From assembly GCF_022605725.1 (NCBI RefSeq), contig NC_065551.1, positions 26,102,001 through 26,166,000 on the forward strand: a stretch of DNA of 64,000 nt, in the 5' to 3' direction. Positions 34,901-47,924 of this stretch are shown in pieces; the stretch's first letter is position 1; each line of letters opens with the position of its first letter. The notes below the pieces were generated by a model. It did not search any database and was not told the origin of the DNA. It worked only from the letters and a program-made list of their open reading frames with translations. This DNA comes from Anthonomus grandis grandis. Its lineage: Eukaryota; Arthropoda; Insecta; Coleoptera; Curculionidae. The position numbers and the translations under genes were made by a program.

Positions 34901-36719
34901 TATTCAACAGGCTTTTTGGGATGCAATTTGCCCCTAAAATGTTAAATGTAGATAAAACCTTTGTTTGCTTTTAAGGTAAAGAGATTTTAGCGCTGAGAAA
35001 CTTTTACAAGCTAAAACTTTCTTTTATAAATAAATAAATACGCTCTTAATAGCAATGAAAATTGCATTATTAAGTCATGCTACCTAAAGCTTAAAATTAA
35101 CATTTTTAATATACTATAAGCAAAAGAATAATAACGGCACGTACTGGTTTTTAGAGGCAAGAGGAACTCAATTACGTTCGATAAAGTAGCCAATTTCAAC
35201 CCTATTTCGGTTCTCCATTATCATGCAAATACAAAATTAGTTAATTTGGTTTTACTCCATGGTCTTTATACCACATAATAAAATGAAATAAAAATAGTAC
35301 GACCCGATATGTATTCTTAATTTAATTATAAAAATATATTGGTCGGCTCAAAATATACCATAATAATTATATAATATTAGAAGACTTTAATTTAAATATA
35401 TTACGATTTTATAGTACAACAAAAGGCACACTATCGCTTTAATTTCCCAGATAGCTTAATCGATTTTATAATTAAGGATATCCAACCTATTAAAACGCTG
35501 AATACATTCAGGGGTATTTTAAGTAAACAGAAACAAAATTACATACAATTCTATAAAGAGCTTTTGTAGCGTAAAATTCATTGAAACAGAAATATTTTTG
35601 CATACATTTTTAGAATAATGGCTAAAGAAAATTTAATATTTTAGATGTTTGTAGTAAGTTATGTTTTTATATATTAAACATTATTTCTATTTTTTTATTA
35701 CAGATTTTAACATACAAAAATTAGGTAATACTTTTTTGTACGTCCAATTTTATTATTCCAGATAGTATAAATAAATAAACTATTTATGTTTCCTATATTA
35801 ATATAATAAATAAGGTTTCATCCTTATGCCAATACTATAAGTTTATATTTTTATGGAGCTTTGTTGCTTTTCTCCGCTATTCTATTCCTGTAAAAGCCGT
35901 AACAGGCCATAAACACATCTGGAGCGTGTGATTTTTTTATGGTTTTCTATTTCCATTTGGTAATAAAATTGTAAAATATCATATTCTCATGAATATTTTA
36001 CGCTAAGTTATATATAAATATATTTTTTTATGTCTATTTTAACTGTCAAATCTAATAGCGTCCAAACGTAGCCTTAATAGCATTCTTATAATAATAATAC
36101 TAATAAAACGTTTATTTACCAAAATTTCACAATTCATCATAAATAAGTATAAACTTACAAATACGCGAAAAAAAAACATCACAGAAGAACTGTTAGTAAT
36201 ATGTTTTTTCTTAAATATTGTATTGTACATACTATACTAAAGCTAACTAATTATATATACCATTTGGACATTAAGCATGATATCTTTTTTTGGTCAGGAA
36301 TTAATCTTAATTCAAATAAATTTAATTAAAAAAATTTAATGGAACTGAATATTCCTTTAACTGAAAATTGTCATTTAAATTCTACATAAAGTTTTTAAAG
36401 TTATTTTTTAAGCAATTACTTATTTTTTTTTTTATTCTTTTATTTGGCGGAAATCAATGCAGTTTCTGTAGGATTCTTGGTGCTATGATATGGACGTTTT
36501 CAGATACTAAAAAAATTTCCACTTTAGTGGTAATAGTAAAACACATTTAAGTGCTAAATCTACTTTTCTTTGACTAAAAACTGTATCTGACTTTTTTAAT
36601 AAAAGCATAAATATTACATCAAAAATTGTAAAAATTTATATTTTATTAATTTAATAAATGTCAATTTTACTAACATATGGCTCAAATACTTGAGTAAGAA
36701 AAATTATAGCATATCCTTA
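31954..36719. other. AT-rich intron DNA, no gene supported
   Basis: Almost unbroken AT-rich sequence on the plus-strand gene's intron. Frames at 34209, 34228, 36039 and 36368 are Ile/Phe/Leu-rich chance readings. No recognisable transposon. Confidence 0.55.
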
Positions 36720-37620
36720 AAAGACTCCATACCTGAAAAAAAAATTACTGCTGCTTGGAAAATAGACTTAAACAACCTAAAAAAAGAAAAGCGATTCTAG
36801 GTGCTTGTAATAAATATAAATTATGACTTTAATTGCTGGAAAGAAATAATATGTAATTAGCTGTAAAAATACGAATATAATATTTAGCTACCTAAATAAA
36901 AGTATTAATATTAAAAAAGAAGTATTGATTGAATTGCCTGGAAACAATAAAAATACGACTTTAGCATTATGAAGGAAATAGAAATTTACCAAAAAAATCA
37001 TTACTATAACTATCTGAAAGAGACAGCGAATAATTCCTGTGAAGTGCCTGTAAAAATAAAAATATGTCTCAACCATTTGAAATAAATAACAAATAAGTTT
37101 AAAAACTTAGAAAGGCTTGTAAAATAGGCACATTCTTCTAAACACTCAAAGTGTTTTTTTGTAAGATATTTAAAAGTACTTCTTATTTTGTACAGCAGTC
37201 GTTTATTATTATTTTTTTAAGACAAAATGCCGGTTTAATTTTTTTATAGCATTTTTTAACCTCGAAGTTCATTCTTATCCCATCTAGGCATTTAAGGTAA
37301 TTTCTTATTAATTCCAGGCAGTTAAAGCCTGTTCTTCTTCTAGGAATCTGAAGTTGCTACTTGTAAATTCCAGATAGAACTATATATTATTTGCTCATTA
37401 AAGGAAGTATTTAAAAGGAATGAGAAATGACTCGAAGAAATAGGAATTATAACTTAAAGTCCCTGAAAGACATGTCAATTATTTTAAGTGCTTTAAAAAT
37501 AGAAAAACAAGTTAAATTGCTTGTAAGAAATAATAAGAATCTAGCCTACCTAAAGATATTAGAAACTGCTTAAAAAAAGAAATGACTTTAACTGTATAAA
37601 AAGTAAATAATTTTATATAT
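36720..37620. repeat. Degenerate minisatellite, about 36-40 bp units, mixed orientation
   Basis: A unit like GCCTGgAAANAATAAnAAT followed by TATGACTTTAACT recurs: near 36823, 36886, 36934, 36993, 37046, 37460, 37518 and 37573. Between about 37280 and 37400 the same unit appears reverse-complemented (AATTCCAGGCAGTTAAAGCC near 37311, TTGTAAATTCCAGATAG near 37359). Copies are strongly diverged. Confidence 0.55.
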
Positions 37621-37729
37621 CTATAACTGCAAAAGACAACAATAGATGTCTCCGACAACTTATAGGAGGGAGGTTTAGATTGAGTTAGGATAAGAACTTA
37701 GTTTAAGTGAAAAATGTTAAAACTGTTTT

Positions 37730-38640
37730 TTATGAATTATTTATTTTTCATTTTTATGATATTCAAGTTTGCAATGTTCTGAAGATCATAAACATATTAG
37801 CCTGCTCGACGCATGCTCTCAAAACATTTCTGAACATAATCCTTAGGAGTATTTCTGGAAAGTGGGAGAAAAGAAACAAGTAAAAATTCTTCAAAGTTCA
37901 ATGCTTACCAGTAAACTATTGTAAAGTTTGATACAGCTGTAATATGGCTCCTTTTTATATATAATAAGTCTGTGTTTGAGATATGTATAGTTGTTCTTAT
38001 AGAATATGTATTTTGTGGCTTGCAATCACTAAAAAAATACAATAAGCATTCTTGGATATAGCATGCAAGTATTTTAAATTGCGTGGTAAATATTTTCAAA
38101 TCTTCAAATTTTCCCCAACAGGACTCTCTAAAATTAGCTTTAGTATCATTCTAATTGCTCTTTTTTTACTAATAAATGATCTACGTATGTCCCTACATTG
38201 TCCATACCTCAATAAGAGATTTGTTAACTCCGTATGTAAAATTTTATTGTTAAACCAATTATTACCTAGTATCATGTCTTCCATCTCGAAAAAAGAGTCA
38301 AGGGATGTTACAATAGAACTAGTATCATCTGAATAGTTGGTTATTTCGAAGTTATTACCTTCATAGAAATATTTGAGCACGTGTATTCTCGATATCACCT
38401 CTATCCAAAGCTCTAAGTAGGTATTCAACAAATTCAAAGATTGCTTTTTCAGTCGACTTCTTTTGTAGATAACCATGTGTTTTGCTTAGCAAGTGATTAA
38501 AAAGCATAATTTTATAAGGTAGCATCAAAACAAATATCATCAACAAATTCGAAGCATTTGAAATGTGGCTGTGTCGCAGAATTCTCAAGATCCTATGGAC
38601 GACCAAAGTAAGAAACGAAGAAGTTTTAAGAATGATAAAT
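37730..38640 (-). mobile_element. Degenerate LINE fragment, antisense
   Basis: Reverse-transcriptase pieces on the minus strand in order: a GFRKxRSTxxA-like segment (HGYLQKKSTEKAIFEFVEY, LLRALDRGD, about 38480-38370), a YADDT-like catalytic motif (ITNYSDDTSSIV, about 38340), then NNWFNNK, LLRYGQCRDI and a tail with CYIQECLLYFF and TYSIRTTIH like the HxYxTRxK region of LINE C-termini. Several frameshifts. A 3' end with AAAAATAAATAATT lies near 37750. Confidence 0.8.
37905..38606 (-). pseudogene. LINE reverse transcriptase remnant (YSDDT)
   Basis: At least three frames are needed: about 38606-38361, 38476-38096 and 38099-37905. Fingers and part of the palm before GVPQGS are missing or unrecognisable, so it is an inactive internal fragment. 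Confidence 0.75.
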
Positions 38641-39489
38641 AATGACTGTCAACTATGCGACACTTATAAAAAGTGCAATATAGCTTACTTCGGTCAGAGG
38701 CAATAAAAATACTCCCTATAATTAAATATCGAAGGCAGAAGAGAATATAAGACAATAGACAGGTTTACATAACATACAGATAGAGTGGCAATGGCGAATA
38801 TGATTGCTAACATCCATTAATAGATTGCAGATAAAAAAGAAGATTTTCTACGAATTTGGTATATCTACAAACTTTTATTTTTTATTTTTAACAATGTTTT
38901 CTTATTTTTACATCTAGAACGTTTTTTTTTAAATACAACCCTTTTGCTTATATTTATGATATTTTTAATTCGTAAGGTAGACGGAGATGATTTTCATAAA
39001 TATTTCTTATTTATTGGTCGATTGATGGCAAATTAGAAAATTCTATATTTGGAAAAAATAACCCTCAACAGAAATTATGTATTTAAATTATAATAATACA
39101 TTAAAGGTATATCAGTGAATGCAGTGTTGGGCGCCAAAATATTACGTCCTCATTGACAAAATGTACGTATCTCGTAAAAAGGAACAAATTATGAATTTTA
39201 AGCGTATTTTCATGTATAATAGTAGATTGATTAAAAATATGTTTTATCTTGAAAGGGACGAAGTGTATATATTTAAAAAATTAAACTCCAATAGTAAATT
39301 TTATATTAATATATTTCAAAACTATTTTTTTTTAAATATTTTACTCTTATATAAATTACAGTATATGCATTAAAAAATATTGTTTCTTATTTTCACATTA
39401 TTTATCTTTATTAAGGCTTTTGTTCCAAATAATCTATTTCCAATATTCTACTATATATAGATTCAAAACCATTTTATTGCACGAGATTA
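38641..39489. other. AT-rich intron DNA, nothing recognised
   Basis: The 84-codon plus frame at 39119 is AT-driven and has no motif. Confidence 0.5.
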
Positions 39490-40230
39490 TTGATTTCGAG
39501 CAATCATTGATCAATTCCACTTTCTAGCGAGTTTTCAAGCCTCCCTGCAAAAGCGCGCCATTGTATACATTTCTACTGATAAATTCTAACGATTTATCAC
39601 AGATGGCGCCAATAACTCCGCGCTGATAATTTAAACCCATATTGTTCCCCTTTTCCACTATTTTTAGCAATGATATGATCCATGTTAGCAAATTACAATT
39701 TCAAACTAATTAAAACATTTTATTTAGTAGATAAAAATTTTAACTGCGGTCCGGTGAGTTCCACGTCGCTAAAATGTTTCTTATGTGTTCTCATTGTGTA
39801 TTTTACACAAATTGTTTTGGTTAAGATGCTCTAATTCATTAACAAAGCTGTCGTGTACACAAACGCAACTTTTTAAAAATCAAAATCTATTTTAAAATTT
39901 CATACAATCCTCAATATTGCCTAAGTCAGGCATGCGCGCGACCACTCGCTTTAGAGACAATATTAGGTACTTCGGTAGTTCCTACGCGAATAGCTACGTT
40001 CTGATGATGTTCGGCGTTTAATTTATATTTTTATTGATTTTCTCGATTGTTTACAAATTGAAAATTGTATTTCAATACGCGGTGTTGTTCATATATTATT
40101 AAATTATGCTCTGTTGAAAGAACAAACGGGTTTTGAAGCCGCGATCGTCGTGATTTATTTCGTCGAGTGATTTCTTGTGTTTTTGTACGAGACTAGAAAA
40201 TTTCGACACATTTTTAAGGTTAGGTTTGCA
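39490..40230 (+). promoter_or_regulatory. CpG-rich block with donor-like end, possible additional promoter or non-coding first exon
   Basis: CpG dinucleotides cluster (GCGCGCCATTG near 39554, CATGCGCGCGACCACTCGC near 39931, AAGCCGCGATCGTCGTG near 40136) and the block ends at TTTTTAAG|GTTAGGT near 40218. No long ORF. It lies upstream of the shared exon at 47925, so a fourth, non-coding first exon is possible, with translation starting at the Met inside the shared exon. Confidence 0.35.
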
Positions 40231-40599
40231 TTTCACTTCAATGTACGGAAGTTTGTTAACCTCTTTAGACTTCAGATTTATGAATGATGAATGTGGTGCT
40301 CGAGTGTGTGGCTTGGTTGTAAAAACATGCGTGGTTGTAGTAAATGTGTAATAGTGTTAGATGAGAGACATTTTATAAGAATTGGTGATTAATTGGTCTC
40401 TAGGCATCTCACCTGCTATACAGAGTGTTTTCAAATGAAAATTATGTAATAAAAATTTATTTTTATTAGCCCAAGAATACAGTGTTATCAAGATACAGGG
40501 TATTCAACTTTCGCAAAAGATTCGGCATATAATTTTTGCATACCCATACAAATTTTACCTTTGGGGTGCACTAGAATTTCTTACTGCACTCATTTTATT

Positions 40600-41560
40600 A
40601 GAATTATTTATGATACCTTAGGCTGAGGTCGAAATATAAGAATCAAAAAATGTTTTTTTTTACCTTTTTTATATAACTTTTTATTTTGATATTTATATTT
40701 AGATTCTTTGGAATTTCTTTTATGGTTGTGCACCCAAATATGCATCCGACTAAGATAAAGAGATAATGAAGATTAATTCATTTCTATATCACCTTTTTAT
40801 TTTGATATTACTTTTAATTGTGTTTTTACAGCTGAGTTTATACAATATCATTTTATTACCACTTCTTCCAGAGCTTAGTCTAAATTCTAAATTCACAATT
40901 TTTTTCTAAGTCTCGTGAAAATTAAGATTTGCCTACGTAGAAACCCCAACTTCATTAAATAATATAATTTATTTACTATTTTAATGATAGCCGAGGCTAA
41001 GATAGAGATTTAAGAAAAAATTTTGAACTTGCATACAATATTTTTATGTTACTTTTATTTTTTTGTAACAATCTAGATTTTTTGAAAAAATGTTTACTGT
41101 CAAACTTTACCTAAATACAATTTAAAACTAAAATCCTATTACGATCGTTTATAATTCATCGGACTAAAATAGGAATATAAATATAAAAGTTAAACTTTTC
41201 CACTGTTTTCCTAATTCATGTTTTAATTCCTGATTTATTATAGGTCTTTTATAAATTGTGGTTTTCTGGCATACTTTTCTATTTATAATAAAAAAAGCTC
41301 TTTGTTTTCTTTATTGGTGATACCTTATTATAGATATCCTAGACTGAAACGGAGACATAAGAATAAAATTTGAACTTTTACTTTTTTCCTATATTTTATT
41401 TTCTATATTACTACCTAGATTTTATTAAAATTGTTTTTTTTTTGTGGGGTTGTTTATACAGTTTCATACTTTATTATCACCTTTTATCGTAAAATTAGAT
41501 TGAAATGTCGGTATATTTCTCTTTATTTTATTATTATCCTAATAAATACTGTTTTTTGAC
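40600..41560. repeat. Strongly diverged tandem repeat, unit about 120-180 bp
   Basis: A motif like GATANCCTAGNCTGAAANNG plus AGANATAAGAAT and T-rich filler recurs near 40612, 40745, 40985, 41155, 41333 and 41490. Spacing varies and identity is low, so this may be an old array or a composite element. Confidence 0.4.
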
Positions 41561-41769
41561 TTAATTCTAAGAAAAAATATCAAAATCATTATTTCCACAT
41601 TTTTTTTTACCATTTTTTCATATTTATCACGAATTTTTTGAATTTTCCGAAAATTGTAACATTGACACTTATAAAAATTTATTTGTATAAAATTATTTGG
41701 AAGTATTTATTATTAACAATAAATAAATTGAACCTTATAAAAATATACTTTCATCCAAGATATGGGTTC

Positions 41770-42060
41770 TTGACCACAAGGTCATTTCAAAGTCAATTTT
41801 GGTTTGTCAAATAGAAACCACTATTTCTTATTCCAGAATCAAAAATAATGGAAAATTTCACATTAGATATATATTTAGCCATGGGGTCGAGGTAACCGGT
41901 CAAGGTCCTTTCAAGGTTAAACGGTTTTTGCAACGAGAATTGGCATTTTTTATTCCGGAATTATAAAGGGCAAAACATCATGCATTCAGATATGTATTTG
42001 ACCTTGAGTCCTTAAAGTCAAAAGTCTAAAGCCTCAAGGTCATTTAAAGGTCAATCATCA
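41770..42060. repeat. Cluster of TCAAGGTCA-like half-sites, about 115-bp periodic
   Basis: CAAGGTCATTTCAAAGTCAA (about 41778), GGTCAAGGTCCTTTCAAGGT (about 41898), TTTGACCTTGAGTCC (about 41998, reverse) and CTCAAGGTCATTTAAAGGTC (about 42034). TCAAGGTCA is the monomeric site for FTZ-F1/ERR-type nuclear receptors, but sequences of this kind are also common as internal repeats of insect transposons, and a transposon relic follows directly. Confidence 0.5.
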
Positions 42061-42199
42061 TTTGCAATGAAATTTTTCACTTAGATTCAAAAGAAATGCC
42101 GAGTGTCTGCAAGGACGCGCACTGTGAAGTTGTCATGATTTTGTTGTTTTGCAGTTAGTGGATATTTAACAGTATTTTCGATCTCTAAATCATATATTC

Positions 42200-43060
42200 A
42201 ATGTTATTATCCTTAGCTGTTTGACAGAAAGCTAATCTGTCATAAAAATAAGTTACTGCACGTATGATTTTCTTGGATGATTCCTCTCTCTTAGTTCTTG
42301 AGGGTTTGTACAAACTTTCTTTTTAATACCCCATAAAAAATAATCAAGTGCAGCTAAATCAGGTAACATGGAGGCCATTCAATCACTCCTCTTCTATCGA
42401 TTTACCGGTTGGGAAATGTTTCATTTAGCATCCTTATTAGTACCTTAGAATACCATCTTGTTGACATCTAGTATTATTAAAGTTTTCACCTGTTATCTGT
42501 TTAACTTCTGATATTATTTTATTTCTTAAAAAAGTTTCATTATCTTGCGGTTAAATTTCCTTCAATAAAAAATGGTCCAGTTAATGTAGGGTTAGTTCTA
42601 AAAAACTTTGATTCGCTATAACTTTAAAACGAGCAAATTTCTACTTTTCAAATATGATGTCAAAAATGACCGTTAAGTTTAAACTTTTGGACTAAAATGA
42701 AGAAAACTGGAAATAATACAAGTTGCTCCCTCTAGCTCTTTTATTAGAAACTATAGAGTCGTAATGATATCGGATATTTAAAACAGCTACAATCTTGCAA
42801 GCAAATTTTGAATTGCTTAAATCGAATAAGTGGCTTAGAATTTATAGCAATTTTGATGATTCCACTTTCAATAGCTTCCCCCATTACTACTATCGTTCGT
42901 AGCCTAATGAGCCTAGAACCAAAATGATCGAGAACTTTCTACGCTTTCTAACAGTATTATCATAAGTTTTTGAAAAAAATACGTTTTTCTTATTTCATAT
43001 TTAGTTACAGTTCCTGAGATGCAGCCGTTACATACCTTGCATATTGGCCCACCCTGTACA
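42200..43060 (-). pseudogene. Mariner-like transposase relic with ACAGGGTG end
   Basis: The minus strand near 42415-42265 reads FPNR, stop, IDRRGVIEWPP, then after a frameshift LPDLAALDYFLWGIKKKVC and TNPQELRE. This is the RWIGRRGPIEWPxRSPDLxxLDYFLWG C-terminal block of insect mariner-like transposases. Upstream DNA to about 43060 is unreadable as protein, but ends at GGCCCACCCTGTACAATA, an ACAGGGTGGGCC-type terminus on the minus strand. Confidence 0.75.
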
Positions 43061-44629
43061 ATAAAGTATTATTCTAAATAAATAATTAACTATTTTATTA
43101 TATTCTCAAATATATTCCTAAAAATACACCTAACTCATATACTTTTACATTTAGTTTATGAAATTGTAAAAAATGCCTTAAAAGAAAGTCATAAAATCGA
43201 ACAAAACATTTAAATTTAAAATGAATTTTAAATATACGCAAATCAAAATCCTTACTGGATATTCAAATAAGCTGCCAGCGCTACAACAATAAAAATCGTA
43301 CTAAAAAAAATAATCAAATCAAAATACAAATCTAATCCGAATTCATGACAAAACATTCCAGATTGACTGCTTTAAAAAAATTATTTACCGCTCTTGTAAA
43401 TTGCCCCGTCAATCACGGACCGGTCGTTTGTGTTGGTATATTGGATGTACTATAATGTTCAATAAAAAAATACACATCTGCATAAATTTCTTTTTTAATT
43501 TGAGGCATTAAAACTCTTTTATTTTGCCAAGTTTTATGTTTTAGGTTATAAAGTTTTACTATACGGGGAATTATAATAAAAGGGCGACATGTTTTTCCTT
43601 TTTTAGTTTTTCCTTTTTAACTTTCGTTGACGGGATTTTGGCCTTCAGAACTTTTTAATGTTTCCCACCGTTAATATTTCAGCCAATAATTACACAGTTC
43701 GACAAAGTTTTGTTTCAAAGAAGGCAGTTATTTTCAAAGTAATATTTTTTACGTAGAACCCGAATATGGAGTCGAAATTGACCTTTTAGTTCAAGATATA
43801 TTTTTGGTTATGTATTAAATGCACAGTCTTTTCCCTTGTGTCAATTAGTTCCCCTTTTCTTCTTTAAAATCAGCTTATAAGACTTCTGTTACCATTTTTT
43901 TTATTTATATTATAGTATACGTATATAAAAATTTAGTACCATAGTACCCTTAAGAAAGAAAGTGGAGCACTCCTAGTAGAATTTACTAGAAAATACAATA
44001 ATTATATATAACTGAGAGAAAATTGGAGTAGGAACAGCGGTTGCCAACAGGCTAAAAGGGCCAAATCTTAAATTTAAATTAAACCTTACAAGTTTATCTG
44101 AAAATTCAAAAAAAAAAAATGTACTAATTGAAACGGGCTCGGACATGATATGGTTTGTCTCTGTTGTTTCTTTGTATTTCTTTCATTTTTTTATTACTGC
44201 ACGTCAATTTCAGTCTCCCTTAATTTTATTAAATTTATATTATATCCAAACCCCACATAGTTGTAGTATTATAATCCACAATTAATCTGTAGTTGAGTTT
44301 GTCGCCTATTTTTCTTTAAATAATTTAATTTGAGTATTAGCGAGGTAACTCACTTTAACTCCTAAAGCGTCTTACCTTTAAATTACTTACCTCCTTACCC
44401 ACTTTGCTCTTTCTAGGGGTAAGGTGGTGGTTAAACCTACTAATGATTTTAAGTGATTTACTCGCTGTTTGCAAGGTTGTATGGTTTAGCTTACCTGTGT
44501 TTTGGTAAAATTGGTTTCTTGGGATAAGAAGGCTTAGAGACAAAAAGTTAGCTTGCTTGAAGTTTAAAAAGTAAAAATTAAATTATTTCAAGATAAATAA
44601 GCAATAAACTCGGTTATAGTTTTAATGTG
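43061..44629. other. AT-rich intron DNA, nothing recognised
   Basis: The minus frame at 44355-44543 is short and unlike any family I know. Confidence 0.5.
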
Positions 44630-45175
44630 GAATGACATACAGGGTCCTGCAACAGTGCGTCGGTCTTCCATAAAGCCTAAAAAAATAAGGTTAAAAATTT
44701 CTAACCTCTTCGCATCAAAACGCAACCTCTTTCAAAAAAAATTTTGGGACCTGATAGCGCATATCTGGAAAATATTTTGAAGTATACAGGGTGCTTCAAA
44801 AAAGTAGGGCGATATAAGCAGCATTTTTTTAAAATGGAATGCCATTCTTTTTATTTTATTTTTAAGACCGCCTCAGACTACCTAGTATATATGCGCTAAA
44901 TATGGCTGCTTTGTCATGCGCAGTTTGACTGCAATGATTTTTTTTATAAAAAAAATCTAAAAATCATTACATTATTTAATTTCATCTTGATACTAGAAAT
45001 GTTAATTCAATGTCAATATTGGACTTAATTGGGATTCTAGAAGAATGCAGAATTACTTTGACTTAAATTGTTTCCTTCTGTCATATACAGGGTGTTCGTA
45101 GTTAGCAATCATATTTTACGAATTTCAAAGCTCCATTTCTCGCTTTTTTTAATTGGAACACCCTGTATATTTTTT
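44630..45175. mobile_element. Cluster of ACAGGGTG-type element ends (MITE-like)
   Basis: ACATACAGGGTCCTGCAACA (about 44635), TATACAGGGTGCTTCAAAAA (about 44784), ATATACAGGGTGTTCGTAGT (about 45085) and the inverted ACACCCTGTATATTTTT (about 45162). The last two face each other about 75 bp apart and may delimit a tiny non-autonomous element. No transposase is present. Confidence 0.5.
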
Positions 45176-47924
45176 TGTCCATTTAATAAAGATTTAATAC
45201 ATGAACATTTTTTATTGAATATAATTTCAAATATTTCTAAAGCTTAACATAATGGGACAATCTGAACCCTGAATTTAAACTACACATGTAATTTCTTATA
45301 GAATCACCTCAAGCTTTCCCACATTAAGGACGACCCTTTTATCTTGTTTTTTAATTATACCAATATTTGCCTTCGTGAGTTTGTCCTAGAAGAAACATAA
45401 TTTTTCATGACCTATAGGAGGTTAATTAACGAATATCAGATATGAAGTTAAATTTTCTTTTTTCTAGTATTTATCCTATTATTATATCGGAACATTTTGA
45501 GGAACATTTTTTTTTCATAATTTCCTAAGTAGTGATAAGATATCAAAGTTTATTCACTAATGTGTTATTTTATTTACTTAGAGTTGTTTGTTGAATTATT
45601 TTGAACCATTTGCAATGGTAGGGGAAAGCGGAGTAAAACACGGTAGGGTTTTTTTCATGAAATTTATTTATAAAAAGTCAAACGTTGATGAAATGAAAAA
45701 GGCTCTTAGTCTCAAAACTCCTAAATGATTTGACTAGCTTTTTTCTATAATAAAAAAAATAAATAAATATGTATATATTAAATATCTAAACCGATTTGAG
45801 ATTTGCAATTTTAAGTAGTGCAAACTTACAAATGAAAGTTTTTTGATAAGAAATTATTGAATTATTATTATGAAATATTATTAATTATTGTATATTATAA
45901 CAAATAGATTAAAAAATTTATTCAAATCCTTTGGAAGTTTTAATAGCCTTTCTCATTTCTTTAATATTTGACTTTGAAATAAATTTTACAAAAAAATCTT
46001 AGTTTGTAGACATCTTTGTAGTCATTATATTGATTAAATAACAGCGGGCGCGGACTATAAATAGGTTACTGACAAACGACATATTTTAATAATAATCTAC
46101 CTTATTTTGAATAAAATATAAAAATAAGGAAGAATTATTCCTTTCTTTAATAGAAATGTTTTAAGAAAAATATAATTCTTATATATTAAACAAATAAGAA
46201 AATAGGTTTTCTTTTATTATTGAAAAAAAAATTGTTACAAAAATGTGGATGTTAATGTAGCGTCTTTACCGGCTTTTTAAAAAAAAAGACCTTTACTTAC
46301 TTTCCCTATCAATATCCAGGTTCGGGGGTAGAGTCCGTACCTTTGATCCCAAGAGAATTTATCCAAAAAGAAAATTTGAAATCACTCAGCAAAAATAAAT
46401 TTTATTTCGCGACCCTTTTTTAAGAGGTTCATTGGCCGATATCGGATAGAGTATGAAAGTTTCGTTTTTTAGAAAAAGCATGTAGCAAAAAACGAAATTA
46501 TTCCTCTTGACATTCAGACTTTTATATTTTTTTTATTAAAAATATGCATTTTTGTTAGAATTTTTAATAGTCATGCCCAAAATAATTTTTTCTAACGTAT
46601 TATAAGTATATCGTGTGTCGATCGTCATTCATTCGCTTTTTAAGTGAAAGTGAAATTCAAAATTAAGAAGCAAGTGAATAATGAATCTTTACCCTTAATA
46701 GACTTGGATTAGTAATCTAAAATAGCGCGCTATATAATTTATTTTGGCATTTTATGAAACAAAAAATTCTTGCCTTCGTCTTTAACGAATTTTTGCGAAA
46801 ATCAAACATCTTAATTAGCTCTTAATTAGGAAGAAAAATTGATTTATGACCAATCAGTTTAGTATTTTTTTAAATAAAAGTTTTTCTCCTAAATTTTATG
46901 AAAAAAAATTAATTAGGGTGTGTCAAGCGGTCTTTTAAAACATTTAGGAGTAAGTAAGTTTTAAAAGCTTTACTTAAAAAACAAATGAATTAATAATTTT
47001 GTTTTTACCTGGTGTAAATAAATTTCATTGGTAAATCTGTATTAATAAAAGGCGCATATATTGAGAAATATTTACGCGTTTTCCCAATTTTATTTGAATA
47101 AAAATCAATTGATTGGCTGGAAAAAATCAATAATTATTGTTTTGGGAGAGTTGAGAATGATTTCGCCTGCATTATATCCCTATAAAACTGTATGTATGAT
47201 ATTCATAATTGTAAATTATTTGTTTGTAAAATAAAAGACGTTTATTAATGTTATTATTACTATTAATTAATCAATTAACTAGGCTTATTCAGTTGTTTTA
47301 TTTGTGTCAAAATATTTAAACAGGGTGACCTTTTAAAGCAGAAGAAGAGATTTTTATTAAATTAGAGGTCCTTGCTGCACGGACTTTCAAACCTATAGCG
47401 AATTTATACCTTAAAAATAAATTTAACTAAATGATTTTTGTTAAAATCTATATTTGTTAAACCAAAACTAAACTAGATTTATACAATAATATAGTGTCGC
47501 AGAAAGCTTTTCAATCATAAGCTCTCTTTAATATCATAAAAGCCAAGTGTAACCCTATCTGTACGATCTTTAATTTACAGCTTAATCCGAGACACGTCTT
47601 GGGTTACTGCCGCTATAATTTGCTAATTATTTTTAATTAACTCTGACAGGTTATAATTACCTTATTATTTTTGTATCTTTATTGTTTCGACTCCGCATAA
47701 TTTTCGAAAGGGGCGTCAATTAAGCTCGAAATATTAGGACTCTGAGTAAGCGGTTATTATTATTTCATTATAACTGGATAAAGACGCCATTGAGAAAGCT
47801 TTATAAGAGAAAGGGGTAACTGTATAAAAAAGTAATTAATTTTAGGTTTAACGTTGTTAACATAATTAATATTTATTCTTACCGTTATTCACTTTTTATT
47901 AAGGTTGTAATTTACATTTTTTAG
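45176..47924. other. AT-rich intron DNA, no gene supported
   Basis: No ORF with coding character. The only structured piece is the acceptor directly before the shared exon at 47925. Confidence 0.5.
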
